NCBI GenBank assembly: GCA_038025085.1
Contig: CM076144.1
Location: 42,133,001-42,197,000 of the forward strand
Direction of reading: 5' to 3'
Length of the DNA stretch: 64,000 bases
Source: Tetragonia tetragonoides
Lineage: Eukaryota > Streptophyta > Magnoliopsida > Caryophyllales > Aizoaceae
Below the pieces are notes generated by a model, which saw only the letters and a list, made by a program, of their open reading frames with translations, searched no databases and was not told the DNA's origin. Positions 10,875 through 31,801 of the stretch are shown here, piece after piece; positions within the stretch are counted from its first letter, which is position 1, and every line of letters begins with the position of its first letter. A program made the translations under genes and the position numbers.

Positions 10875-12012
10875 CAACCTTCAACCTCAAGGTTTGAGGA
10901 TGTTGTTCACGATCAATTGAGCTAGACTCTAGACCTAGTTTATTAGACAAACCAAGTAGGTATGACCTGCAATCAACTAGATAAACTCATGGACTACTCA
11001 TTTTTTCATTATATATTTTGAGGGAATTTATAAGTATTTACATACACAAAAAAGTTAATTTTTCCCAAATTTAACGGTAATTATGTCCAATTTTACTTTT
11101 TCTTCATCTATTATATATTTGTTAACCTGGATATCTACAAGAGTACAAAAAAAAAAGTTAAAAACTAATAATTATCTGAAACATAAAACAAAGGGTCAAA
11201 ATCACAAGTATAGTAAAATTGGAGTGAGTGTGCAACATACATAATGTTCTATATTTCAAAACTTCTCGAATTTCGGGTTAGAATTTGACGAGTCAAGATG
11301 AGCACAACTCAAACTCGACTCGCTAGTTTAGAAGCCCTTACTACTTGAGTATCTATTTGTGACTTGCAAAAATTTCAGCTCCAAACATAATTTCTATAAG
11401 TAGATAAAAAATTTTGAAAATCAGAAACTTGCAACTCACAACCACCCCGAACGGACCCTTAGATATTGTAGCTTAATTTTGTCAGTTTCAACAACAAATT
11501 GTAAACCTTAACATGAATAAGGTTTTATTTTCTCTAGGTACCGATGTAAAAATACTATTGTTAGAGTCATTTTAAATAATATTTCTGAAAAATCATACGA
11601 GTATTTTTTATAATATATTTATTTTTTTGCATATTAATATTTACGGTCAAAGTAGTGTATTGAATACGGTTAAAAAGTAAAAGTTAAGATTTTTTCCGAA
11701 ACGGATGGAGATGGAGTAGTATGTGAACTGTGAAGCGAGGAGTCGAGAAACGATGGAAAAGCACCTGGCTGATAAATTGCATAGATAACGTGACGCATTG
11801 CATGACCGCCATCTGTTTTAGTTGTAACATACGGAGTACTAAAACTGTTGGCCCGATAACTCATAATGTCATCCAGCAACATCCTCCCACTGATTTCCAA
11901 ACAATACCATCTTCGCCACCTTCTTAATAAACCCACATAATCGAACACTACTATAGAATAGCAACAAACTAATTAAAAAATAAAGATACACAAAGTCACT
12001 AACATAGAGAAA

Positions 12013-12309
12013 ATGAAGGTAATGGTGGCACTAGATGAGAGTGAAGGGAGCTTCTACGCTCTCAACTGGGTTCTATCCAACGTTATGAAGCCTACGACGA
12101 CGACGACGACGGTGGTCGATAGCGGCGAAGCGGTGGCGGGCGAGGAGAGAGAAAGTAGCAGCCCCAGCATGGTGTACCTGGTGCATGTTCATCTCCCGTT
12201 TCAGACCTATGTTTATCCTGCTGGTCCTGGTTAGTCTCTCTTCGCTATTAGTATTTGGGAAAAGGAAGAAAAATACAATGAATTTCGCTAGAAGGAGGGC
12301 TTGAACCTC

Positions 12310-12342
<33 letters not shown>

Positions 12343-14126
12343 AACTGAGCTATTCCAGCTTTTTGTCTCACTTAGGAACATTATTTTATTAGTTATGTGT
12401 GAAATGAACTAACGCAATAGTATCCAAACATGAAAGTACGACCGAGCTGCAAAAAAAGTATGAATACAAATTGAAACTTTATAGATATGTTTTTTTTTTC
12501 CTTTTCTTTTTTGCTTTCAAATGAATCATAGCTTTTATTCTTGAAAGAATAAGATGGGTAATATGTCTACTTTGAATGTAATAATTAAAAGCAATGCCTA
12601 TAAGTCTATAACTATAAGGTCTTAGCCTAAGGATTAAAAATGAAGATCTAGTAGCTTTCAGGTTCGATTCCCCTCCTCTATTATAAGTAAATTTATTTGT
12701 ATTGATTTATGTTTCTCTTTTGCCTCATCTGGAAAAAGAGCAGCAATCATTATGATATTGGGGAAATTTCTAGTTTTGTTTTTAAGGGAAATTTCAAATT
12801 TAATTGTGTTCCGATACATTCCTTAGTTTTTCGCCGTCATGTTTCATAAATGAATTAAGTTTTGCTGAACTTGTACCTTTCGCCCTTTGTATATGTATAA
12901 TGCAGTTGTTTATGCATCAAGTTCGGTCTTAGACTCGGTTAGGCAAGCTCAAGCAAAAATCTCTGAGGCCATTTTTGCTCGTGCTTCACAGAGTTGCCAA
13001 GAAAAGATGGTATGTATTGCACTACGGTATTAAATTAGTTTCCAATCTTTCCATGTTATGATAAATTGTTCAAGTTAAAAATGGCACTAGCGGCCATATA
13101 TATCTCAGTTGAGTACCCACATGTCACCCACCCTAAATGTGGAATACTTTGATTTACACAGCTTACTCAAATTACTACATGAATCATGATCAGTGTATAT
13201 GTATAATGTCATTTACATCTAATATTACTTGAACAAATTCCCAACTTATCAAATAGAGTAGATCTAGCCAAGTACATGGACTAGTAATGTGAACATTATA
13301 ACTTAAATGCTCTAATATAATTTAGAGCTGATTATGAAAGGGTCGGTCCATGGCACCCATATTCATCTGTTCATAAAATGGGTGGGGTATGGACAAGATG
13401 TTTTTTGTGGCTTAAAATACATACGGGTGGCCCTGAGGCCGGGTCACGCCCCTTTCTTAATTTTTTTTTATTATTAGTATGCTCTTCACTAATTATATCA
13501 TCCACTCCTTCTAATGACGATTAGCAAATGTGTTGTACATTATTCTTGAAGTTGTATCATACTAACATCGGAATTTTCTATCATTTGTGTTTCTTCATAC
13601 TTAAATTTAGATTAGAGCTGAACCTCTGGATCTTCGTGGAGATCCAAAGGAGATGCTTTGTCGTGCAGCTGAGGAAAGGCATGTTGATCTCTTGGTTGTT
13701 GGTAGCCGTGGTCTTGGATTGCTAAAAAGGTAAACTAAATATGTGTAATTTCCCATCTAGGTCTAGCATATACATTTTGTTAATTAAGATTGGATAATGT
13801 TTGGTTGACTATGTGGGTTAGCAACCCCCACAATTTTACTGGGTGATTATGTGAGAGACTCCCATTTGAATTGAAATTAGAGAGTATTCACCCTTATTAA
13901 ATCGAATATATAATGTGGGTTTTTAACCCACAGGATTAACTTAATTATATATTATTCTTTGTTCGACTAATATTAATGTGATCTCTTGATGATTACTTGT
14001 AGGGCTTTTCTGGGAAGTGTAAGTGATTACTGTGCACACCATGCACATTGTCCTGTATTGATTGTAAAGCCACCCAAGGAGCTTGCCCAGCAGGAAGCCG
14101 AAGCCTTGCGTGGAAAACAAAGCTAA
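12013..14126 (+). CDS. Universal stress protein (UspA-like), array copy 3
   Basis: Four exons, 12013-12229, 12906-13009, 13611-13729 and 14003-14126, give 187 residues. It begins MKVMVALDESEGSFYALNWVL, followed by a low-complexity Thr run (ACG repeats near 12090), then MVYLVHVHLPFQTYVYPAGPG. The nucleotide-binding signature GSRGLGLLKRAFLGS starts near residue 138 and the core ends CPVLIVKPPKE. The protein is expected to be a soluble ATP-binding stress protein like copy 1. Exon phases and the lengths of exons 2 and 3 equal those of copy 1. Intron 1 holds a complete tRNA-Asn gene on the opposite strand, only 57 bp past the splice donor. Intron 3 holds a repeat copy at 13803. Confidence 0.94.
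12286..12359 (-). tRNA. tRNA-Asn (GUU)
   Basis: The minus strand folds into a 74 nt cloverleaf: acceptor GCTGGAA pairs with TTCTAGC (one G-T pair), the D arm holds the A box TAGCTCAGTTGG, the anticodon loop is CTGTTAA with anticodon GTT, and the T arm is GGAGG-TTCAAGC-CCTCC. The discriminator is G; CCA is not encoded and there is no intron. A run of five T on the minus strand about 15 nt downstream is a good Pol III terminator. It sits antisense in intron 1 of a stress-protein gene. Confidence 0.95.
13803..13945. repeat. Interspersed MITE-like repeat (related copy at 51838-51980)
   Basis: Shares the order of 'gtaacccc/gcaacccc', 'cacaattt', 'aaattagagaat/gaaattagagagt', 'tattaaatcgaatatataatgtggg' and 'taaccca' with 51838-51980. 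Each end carries a GGGTTA..AACCC motif. The exact borders are uncertain. Confidence 0.6.
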
Positions 14127-15662
14127 TGCAAAAAACTTACTTGTTCAATAATGGCGCATTTTCAATAGTGGTTATCGAATTTGTTGTGTATACGCATACA
14201 AAGAGGTTGAATGGTGTGTTACATTTTAGAGTTTAATTTCGATCTCTAGCTTCTCGTTTGAGTCGGATATACGCAGTAGACATGAAAACCGTGTCGCGTC
14301 TTAATCATTAACTCCATATACGTGAAAATGCAAGTGTGATGTATGCACTTGTGTGTGTGTTATATTGTTGTGCTAAAGTGGCTAAGCCGACTTGATGCTG
14401 TCATGTACAGTGTTCTGTTACCGAATAATGTTATGTTCTCTCTCTATAGCAAGAATGTTTGCAAGTACAAATAAACAAAAGCATTGCTACCAAGTTGAAA
14501 GTTCAATATTTGTTGGACTGAACTTGTAGTACTCAACTACATACCTTCAATCTTAGGCAAACTTCTTCACGATTTTTGAATGATTTATTAGCATAGAAAT
14601 AGTTGTATGAACGAACTCACTTTTTCTTTTTCTTTTTCTTTTTTTTTATTTTATTTTTTTTATGATGGTAAGATCGGGCCTTCACTCAGCTCAGTCCATT
14701 TCGGGCCCAGAAGCCAACCCATCTCATGCTGGCAAATGATCTCCCACTCCCACCCCACCCCACCCCAACCAGCTGGGCCAAGGCCGAACTGTTGATGTCA
14801 CCCCCATATATTCATCAACCACATGAATATATGGGAGTCCAAGCCTTGAACTTGGGACCTTCAAATTGAAAGGTGAGAGGATAATCATTTTATACAAACG
14901 TAATCACTTATCAAAAAAAGGCATTCATACAAACGTAATTTTGTACTAAAAAAAGTCCAAAAAGGCGAATTTTCGCCTTATTAGGTCCAAATTTTGTTGT
15001 ATTCTTATAAGGCGATTTTCAGGTCACTTTATTAGCCTCGTTGTAAAAAATTATGTTGAAATTATTATGGTAATTCAGAATGGGTTCTTTTCCACTTAGT
15101 GAGTTACTTTTCAGTTCTTATTTAAATACACATTTTTTTCTCTCACATATTTTTAAGAGTAGTGATCCTCTTTTCAGCTAAATTAAAACGTACTAATAGT
15201 CTAATAGTAATAGTATTGAGCCGATCATAAAAAATAAAATAATACTTGAGAGGAAAGTTATTGCAAATCTTTGTATATTTGTACAAATTAATAAAAAAAA
15301 AGTTTTTTTAAATTTAACCACCTCAAATATAAAGATTTTTATGAGACTGAGAAAGTAATAAACACACTCTAACTAACAGTATTTTACGTTTTTTATATTG
15401 CAGATATATTTATAATTTTTGCAAATTACTCGTAATTAAAATTTGTTAAGTTTTTGCATCAAAAAAAAAGTTCGTAAAATTTGACCCGATAAAGATTTCT
15501 ATGGGAGGAGAAAGTAATGACCACACCCTAATATTGATTCTTGAGTGAACCCAACCAAATAAGACCTCGGAAACAGTGAAATGACCTCAAATTGACTGAC
15601 CAGAAGAAGAACTGAACGGAGTATGGAGGCCCAACCAAATGCTTGGGTGGAAGAGAGAGAAA
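14127..15662. other. Intergenic region between the stress-protein array and the zinc-knuckle gene
   Basis: AT-rich with homopolymer runs and no convincing coding exon, RNA gene or delimited transposon. A GC-richer patch at about 14680-14800 has a short ORF with no recognisable domain. Confidence 0.5.
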
Positions 15663-18600
15663 ATGGAAAACAGTAATACTACTGAAGAACCAAGAGCAGG
15701 CAAACAGAACACCATCAACAGGAAGAAGCGCCTATCAGACGATGTGTTCAAATCGATTAAAGATTTGACTGGATTTCCCAACTTGGCTGCAATGCTCCAA
15801 GCAGAAGCCATTCTTAGAGAGAGAAAAGCTTTGAACATTGAGAAAATGGAGGAACCCGAGAGCCATGAAGCTGAGATTGAAACTTTGCCTCAAACTATTG
15901 TAAGTCCCAGTTCTATATTTTCTTTTATCTGGGGTTCTTTTGTATTGATTTGGTTTGAGTTTCTTTTATCTGGGATTTCCTTCATTTGTTGAATGATCAT
16001 GATTTTCATTTACTCTTTTGTGGTGGTGTTGAGAATTTGAGATAAAATCTAAAGTTTGGGACTTTATCAGAACATCTAGCTTTAATTTGGTAACTAGTGC
16101 TGGATTTAAAATGATTGTTTGATTCATTGCAATTTTAGTGTACTCTTCAAGTATTGGCAACTTAATTGGTTTCATGGTGCTTGAAATTTAAGGACCCTTC
16201 TTGGGTTTCTGGCCAAGGGAACTTAGACATGATTGAGAATTTGGATTCATCTATTGATTTGTTGAATTAGGCTGTTTTTTCCTTTGTGAGGTGGTGGGCA
16301 GTGTCATTCCTATATTGATTTAAGCCTTGTGATTTTGGGAGGGACACAATAAGGGCTCGTTTACTTGGTTGGATTGGTGATTACAATGTAATGCACCATT
16401 TATGTAGTGCACCATTAATAGAGTAAAACTGTAGTGGAAAAGGGAGGAGGAGGAGGAGGAGGAGGAGGAGGAGGAGAGAGAGACGGGAAGAGTGGGATTG
16501 GTTGCAATAATCACAATTGCTCAACTTTAACCCATGTAAAGATGATTACATTGGAGGATGCAATCAGCTTCACTCTTCCCATCTCTCTCTTTCCTCTCTC
16601 TCCTTTCCTTCCTTTTCTATCCAACTTTTACTCTTCAAAATGGTGCATTATAATGTAATCACCATTGCTACCAAGTAAACACCACCTAAGTGCAAAGGAG
16701 TTAACTTTCTTTGATTCTGATTCATCAGTCCCATTGTCCATCTATGAAAATGGCTCCGTTGCGCGACAGGAGTGATCTTGGTTGAAAATCGCACATCCCC
16801 TTGGTTTTAAATGTGGAAGTTTTTGTGTTTTTCCAACTATGGTTTGTTGGTTTTGTATATCTGCAATCTTATTCTACAAACAGATTGCAGCTAACATCAA
16901 GAGTTTCTTTTCAAATTGACCTTCTAGAAGTTGTCTTTTCTGAAAGCAACGGAAGTCGTCGTGAAGTCTTGCAACTAGACTAGTTGGATTGAGTTATGGT
17001 TGATGCCTTAAAGTAAGATCATGTAAATACAGTACTTATAAGCTACTTCAAACTCACAGGCATGCTGTTCTGGTTGAATTGATAGATTTTCCTTCACCTC
17101 TCTGGGAAAGATGACTTTAGCAACTCTCTGAACATCAGGGAGTTGAGTCTCCTTCTTGACCCTTCTTTTGTATTCCCTCTCGCTGTCATATGATTAATTT
17201 TTCATTTGGCTGTATCTCAGATTCTCATTACAACAGTTTCTTTCTTTTCATGTCCAGGGTGATCTAGAACCAGAGGAGCAAGGAGAAATATCCGATCCTC
17301 ACGAGTTAATTGGAACAACAAAAGATGCACTCTTGCCATTAGCAGAAGACACCATGGAAATACAGCTCTTCGTAAGTTCATTTTCTCCATTTCTTGCGTC
17401 TTAACTTTGGTATTTATTCATTTTCATTGTAACTCAACAAGTAGCAGAAATCATTACATTCATGCTTATCATATATTTCTCTGTTGCAAGAAAACAGATA
17501 CCAAAATTACTACAGATCCGAATTAGCGAAAATGAAGTTTAAGAATTTCAACGTAAAAAAATCTAAAACTTCAGGGGAATCGTTTGTAGTTTGTTCTAAT
17601 ATTCAGAACTTATGGAAATCTTACAGAACCACCTAACATTTGTCCAAATTGGAGTGGTAGGGCTACTTCTAATATTTACTCTTCTGTTCAATTTAGCCCA
17701 AAGCCTGGTATATGTTACTAAAAGGTTAGGTCTAGCATTAGGTATTTCAGGGACTGTCTTGGTCAAATTCCAACTTAATATATCCGGGTGTCCAAGGGCT
17801 GGATATGGGTATTTGCCTATTTGGGTCGAAACAAAGTGTCCAAGTACATCAATTGAAATTGAAATGGTTAAGAATATGGAATATTTGCAAATGTTGTAGA
17901 GGCTTACACAGAAGTTTCCAATTGTATATGCTGAGACTAGTAAACTTTAAACAAAATTGGGTAGCTAAGTGAACCACAAGGGGGTAGCTCAACTGGTAAA
18001 ACCTTTGATATCTATTCCAGAGGTTACAAAATCGAATTTGCTCAGAACCTCCGGAGGTTTTCCTGGTGGTTAACTTCAGGGCCCATGGGATTAGTCAAGC
18101 AACGCTTGAATATCCATGTTATACCATGGGAATAGTCAAGCAAAGCTTGGATACCCATGCTATCCAAAAAATAGAAGGAAAAACTAAGTGAAGTCAACAT
18201 GAATTTCGGACTGTTCTTGGGCATCCCCCCAATAATAAGTGTGGTTGATTTTCAAAAGTTGTGCTTGCTTGTGAGTTGCTGAATGATAAACACACGGAGG
18301 TCATCTCAGTCACTTGATTTCAATCAGCTACTGGTTGAAGATGGTCAAGTTCTTCACAAGAAAGATTAGATATGTCATATCTTTTGGAACATTCTTGAAG
18401 TTGACAAGACCTTTGTCTGGCTCTCTCTGATGACGAGAATTGCCAACATAGTGTTTCCGATACCTATAATTCCTCACAAAAACTTCTATAAGACGGTCTT
18501 TCCGTGACTTTTGGTGAGACGGGGGTCACTTTTCAATGAAATTAGGATTACTGCTCACCATAAGTTACCCTTACAATTCTAAAAAGTGACCCCATTTTTT

Positions 18601-19979
18601 TGTGAGTTGGTCTCACACAAGACAAATTATTAATTCTTTCCCTTCTTTCATGGCTGATAGGTTGATGATGGAAATCGAGACACCTGTAAAATTGTATCAA
18701 GTTCCAAACCAACCGAGTCAATTTCAGTCATCACAGAAGAGAACACTGTTTTTCGGAAGCTTCTTGTAAGTTAAGAGGCAGCCTGTTTTTTAAGTTTTAT
18801 GCATGATGGAATAACTCACTTGACTGCATAATGATTCAGAGGGGATGGAGATATTTTGATTCTGGACATGAAAATTCTCATTTGAAAGGTCGTGCTGCTA
18901 ACTCCACTGCAGAAAAGCAGAGGACACCATGCTACCTTTGTGGGGATGTAATGCACATGGGGAAGAAATGCCGCAAGGTAGTGTATTTTTTTGTAAGACT
19001 TTTGAGCTGGCCTCATAACTTTCAATATTGTAGTTACGTACACCTAGATTTATACTACTAGCTTATCTATATTGGCGAATGCTTAAATGAAAAATCAGAA
19101 TAGAGAATAGACCATTTCAAAGATCAATCTTCAAAGGTCAATTCATGGTTCATTATTGGATGAACAAGACCTTTTATATTATTAAATCTATGTTCAGCTA
19201 TAAATAACATATGGTACCATCCCCAGAACACCTAATCTGGTGCCTAATTTAATTCATTAAATGTTATCCGCAAAGGTAAATATTTTAATGCTAAGCCTAA
19301 GCCTGAGCTAGTGCGATATTGTTACAGCGCCGTACGTGCTATATATGCAAGAAAAGAGGGCATGTTGCTCGAAATTGTCCAACAAGCAACCAAGAATTTG
19401 ATATCTGTTTGAGATGTGGGGAGTTGGGGCATGACCTCTTCTCATGCAAAAATGACTACCCTCCTGATGATCTCAAGGTGAGTTTGACTGGCCAAAATCA
19501 TCATATATCAAGCTCCCTCACATCTTTCCCTTTCTGTGTTGTGGCGTTCATGTGTCTGAATCAATTTGTTTTGGTGACTTGTCCATTTGTGTAACAGAAT
19601 ATACAATGTTACATTTGCAAAAAAGTTGGGCATATCTGTTGTGGTAGCTACATCGAAATAAACCCATCAACTCTTTCTTGCTACACTTGTGGGGAGTGTG
19701 GCCATTCAGGCTTGGTAAGTCATGTCTTTACCTTTCCGTCTTTCACTTGAACGATATCTCTGTATGTTTTTTGTTGACAACTCAAAGTTCAACGTATTAA
19801 TTAATTATTGTACTTCTTTTGTAAAGCAATGTCCGAAACCGGATGTAGCAAATGATGCTGGTGGACGTAAGAGCCGAAGAATGGCAAGGAAAAGCAAGAT
19901 ATATAGGAAACGTTTAGCGAAGAAACAAAAGATGGAAGGGTTACTAGAAGTAGAATGTCTGACTGGCAGTAATCCTTGA
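15663..19979 (+). CDS. CCHC zinc-knuckle protein (AIR-like, five knuckles)
   Basis: Seven exons (15663-15899, 17258-17371, 18661-18765, 18840-18977, 19328-19477, 19598-19714, 19827-19979) splice in phase to 337 residues. The N-terminal 180 residues are acidic and without a recognised domain. The C-terminal half has CX2CX4HX4C knuckles at about 183-196 (CYLCGDVMHMGKKC), 202-215 (CYICKKRGHVARNC), 225-238 (CLRCGELGHDLFSC) and 276-289 (CYTCGECGHSGL-QC). One more at 252 (CYICKKVGHICC) has an altered last cysteine. The tail is strongly basic (GRKSRRMARKSKIYRKRL), probably for nuclear targeting. Such arrays bind RNA; yeast Air1/2 in the TRAMP exosome cofactor are the best-known relatives, but that role is only inferred here. 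An in-frame ATG at 15639 would add eight residues. Confidence 0.9.
16353..16686. mobile_element. PIF/Harbinger-type MITE, TAA TSD
   Basis: TAA flanks at 16350-16352 and 16687-16689. The inverted ends are long: GTTTACTTGGT..GGTGATTACA..GTAATGCACCA at the left, mirrored by TGGTGCATTATAATGTAATC at the right. The interior includes a GGA microsatellite (about 16441-16475). It lies in intron 1 of the zinc-knuckle gene. Confidence 0.85.
17980..18183 (+). mobile_element. tRNA-derived SINE
   Basis: Begins GGGGTAGCTCAACTGG, a good Pol III A box; a weak B box (aaatcgaatttgc) follows about 55 nt on. The body ends in an A-rich tail. CTAAGTGAA occurs just before the start (17965-17973) and right after the tail (18184-18192), a plausible TSD. 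A 35-40 bp unit ('ggattagtcaagcaa..cttgaatatccatg') is duplicated in the 3' half. It lies in intron 2 of the zinc-knuckle gene. Confidence 0.7.
18483..18625 (-). repeat. Interspersed repeat, copy 2 (homologue at 10637-10765)
   Basis: Reverse-complement match to 10637-10765. Its outer ends, 'ataagacggtctttccgtga' and 'gagttggtctcacacaagac', look like diverged terminal repeats. It lies in intron 2 of the zinc-knuckle gene. Confidence 0.65.
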
Positions 19980-20975
19980 TTCCTTAGGGCAGCTGTGAAA
20001 AATAGTCTACTTCAGTAGTTGAGCAACTTGTTAAATCCATTCTGCTTGTAATCCTTGTAAAATTAGTTATGCTCCCTGGTGTATTATTTTCAGTTGTAGT
20101 TCTCTGGGAGACAGCTAAATTGTGGATATCATGTTACAGGTTAGTTGTACCACTCTCTCGCTGTTTGAGGGAGGCTGAATTGTACTGCTTCACATGATAT
20201 CTTTACTTTTGGCTCAACACTGTTTGGGATTCACATTTCATATTTTGAGGGGAAGTAGATTAGTAGTTTCTTGAAACGCAACTGGATTGAGCAACATCCT
20301 CATTAACTTTTTGTTGTTTTGTTTCCCTAGATGCCTGACAATAAGCAGAGCCGAATGACGTCGGAGATCCAATAGGAAAAACAAACTATACATGTATGTA
20401 ACCGCATAGTGAAAGGAAACAGAAGACATGAGAGGATACTACATAGCCTAATTGGATAATGGGGAAGGTAATGCATTTGGTTGTGAGTCTGCCTCTACTG
20501 AGGTTAAATTAAAAACGCAATCAATAAGTAAATTTCACTGATTAACAGGCATCATTTGTTCAGTTTCCTTTAGATTGTAAGCAGAAACTAACTGCAACTG
20601 ACGGCTGTGCCATTGAAGTGAGAAATGAAAAACCAAGCTGCTCGCTAGTTCACATCCTCATAAGTAGCCCAGAAATCTATCATTGTCAGAACAATTCACA
20701 CGGCGTACTGAACAATGAACATGACCTGCATGCAATCTTGTGCCCAAGGCAGCCGAGTTTGTACTACTAATTGTTTGACTTTGATCAGAATTACAAAACC
20801 ATGACTGGCTATACATATGCATGCCCCCAACCTCGAAGAAGATTCCTGGATTTATCATTGATGGCTATCACACACAATCTTAATGAGTTACAATAGTCAT
20901 GGCCCAGTATACAATCAGAAACACCTGTCTTTGGAGAAGTTAGCTGACGGATCAAGTGCATTATCCCTGTCATAT
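19980..20975. other. Convergent intergenic region
   Basis: Lies between the 3' ends of the zinc-knuckle gene (+) and the rhomboid gene (-), so it should hold both 3' UTRs. A further terminal exon of the rhomboid gene could be here. I see no independent gene. Confidence 0.5.
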
Positions 20976-29628
<8,653 letters not shown>

Positions 29629-30797
29629 TTCGTAACTGTCAGTAGAGCTGTTGCAACACTGAATTCTCTCTCTAGTAGTCTTCTATGCGTCAGATCACCA
29701 ATTCTCTCTTTGTTTTTGAATGAGAGAGAAAAGTGTGTGTATCTATTTTTGGATTTTGGAAGTTTGAGTCTTTGAGTGCATCAGAAGTTGAATGCCATTT
29801 TTTTTTTTTTTTTTTTTTGATGTAAGAAGTTGAATGCCATTTTTGGTTGTTGAGGATCTTTCTGGGTCTTTCTTTTTCATTCGGGTCGGACCTTATTGCC
29901 GGCTTTGAAGCTTTGCCAGATTGACACGCATTTGACTTGCCCCAATTTGGAGATTATTTTTCTTTAAAAAAAATAGTTCAATTCTATTTTGGTTGTGTTC
30001 TTTCAATTGAAGTGATAGTGTAATATGAGTATGTGAGAGAAAAAACATCTCAAATATCAAAATAAAAAAAAATTAATTTAAAATGAAATAAATTGAACTT
30101 AACTTAACCGAAAATTTACTATGTAAGTTAAATGTAAGTTAAAATAATACATTGAAAGCGGCCTAATTTCACTATCAACAGTCAACACCATAGCAGTTAG
30201 TATTATTTCATACAACTTCATTTCAGTGCAGGTCTAGAGTCTCGCATGAAGGGGTGACTTATAATAATTCATTGCAAAGCCACTTCCTTCTATATAAAAA
30301 GTCATTTCATACATGCATGTTTTTGTCATTCACATTAATACAAACATTTTATATTAATGATTGCAATATTACACTTACGAGTATTGTCGTAACTGAGTCA
30401 AACCAACTCGAGGAACCTTTAGGCTCAAGTAGACAAAAGCACGGTTAGACCCGAGTCGTGGCTCGATCCGGTTAGTTTAATAACAATGTTTTTATGTACG
30501 TTTTGCTTCATTTTTTTAAAAAAATTTTTGGTTATATAAAAACTTAAAATTACATTGGTTAAATTTAAATATTATTACTTAATCCAAAAAAAAAGTATAT
30601 TATTGGAGGTTGTATACTTGTATGTAATTGGGTACATGTTACATATCAATGTTTTTTCTATAGTCATCAAAATAGTGATGACAAACTTAGTCATATCAAG
30701 CTACGAGTCAAAACTGAGCTAAATCTGAGCTTGGCTCAAATAAAACAAATTCTACTAAACTGCAGTTTGAAATGATCCGCCTCAAGCTCACCTCGAT

Positions 30798-30967
30798 CAG
30801 TGACGGATCCAGGAATCCATTCAAGTGGGTGCACCCTCCAATAGTATCTTGGGCCTTTCTTAAAAATTATATAAAAAATATCATTTTATAAATAAAGGGA
30901 AATTAAAAAAGAAAATGCCCAAGTGGGTTCCATGAAACCCACTAACCAAAGCGTAGATCCGCTAGTG
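30798..30967. mobile_element. hAT-type MITE, 8 bp TSD (one mismatch)
   Basis: ACCTCGAT (30790-30797) and ACCTCGAC (30968-30975) flank it. Ends are CAGTGACGGATCCAGG and GTAGATCCGCTAGTG. It shares 'caagtgggtgca' and 'caagtgggttccatgaaacc' with the element at 9851. Confidence 0.85.
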
Positions 30968-31801
30968 ACCTCGACTATATCCACTATTTATGACTTATGA
31001 GTATGTTTGCACCATAATCTTTGGAAAGAATCAGAATGATTTCTTGAAAAGAGGCTAATTTAGAAAGTATTATCCATATTGGGCTAGTTTAGAAAGTATT
31101 TCTTATGAGGTTGTTCACATAGGCTCGAGATTTCATGAATATTGCTTTTTTTTCCCCGTCTCATAGGCTTAACTCGATATCGCCAACAACGTGTTTCATG
31201 GACAGAAATCGTTGTCGCTAACAGCGACTTACATGAGACGAAAATGCTATCCATGTTGGCAAGTTTCACCGATTCAACAACTAACGATATTGGTGGAGGA
31301 CTACTGCGTAGACAAAAGTTGCTAACGAGTTTAAAGTCTTTATAGCAAGAAAGTCGACATCGCCGTTAGAGGGTCTTGCGAGTAAAAGTCTCCCTTGGAT
31401 ATGGCAACTTTACCTGTCAACCGGAAAAAGAAAAAAAATCGAGGCCCGTGAAATCTCAAATCTATGTAGACACCATCATGAAAAATGTTTCTTAAGCCAC
31501 CCTAATTTGGGAATTACTTTCTAAAATATCCCTTTAATTTTTCAGGAAATCGTTCAAAGAATCATCTTTAACTAAACTTTGGCTCTTTAATACAATACTT
31601 AGCTAGACACTGAGAAGTGTGACTAGTGAGGTTTATCAGTCACGACAGTTTTTTTGCTTGTGTGGCGTACCCTTGGGAGCTCTATTGAAAAGATTACTGG
31701 GTTTTTAGTGAGGTCTGCGACTTGAATTAATACATCACATTTTACAAGAGTTGGTGTAGTGTAAAAGGATATTGTGCAGTCCAGAAGGATATTACAGGGT
31801 T

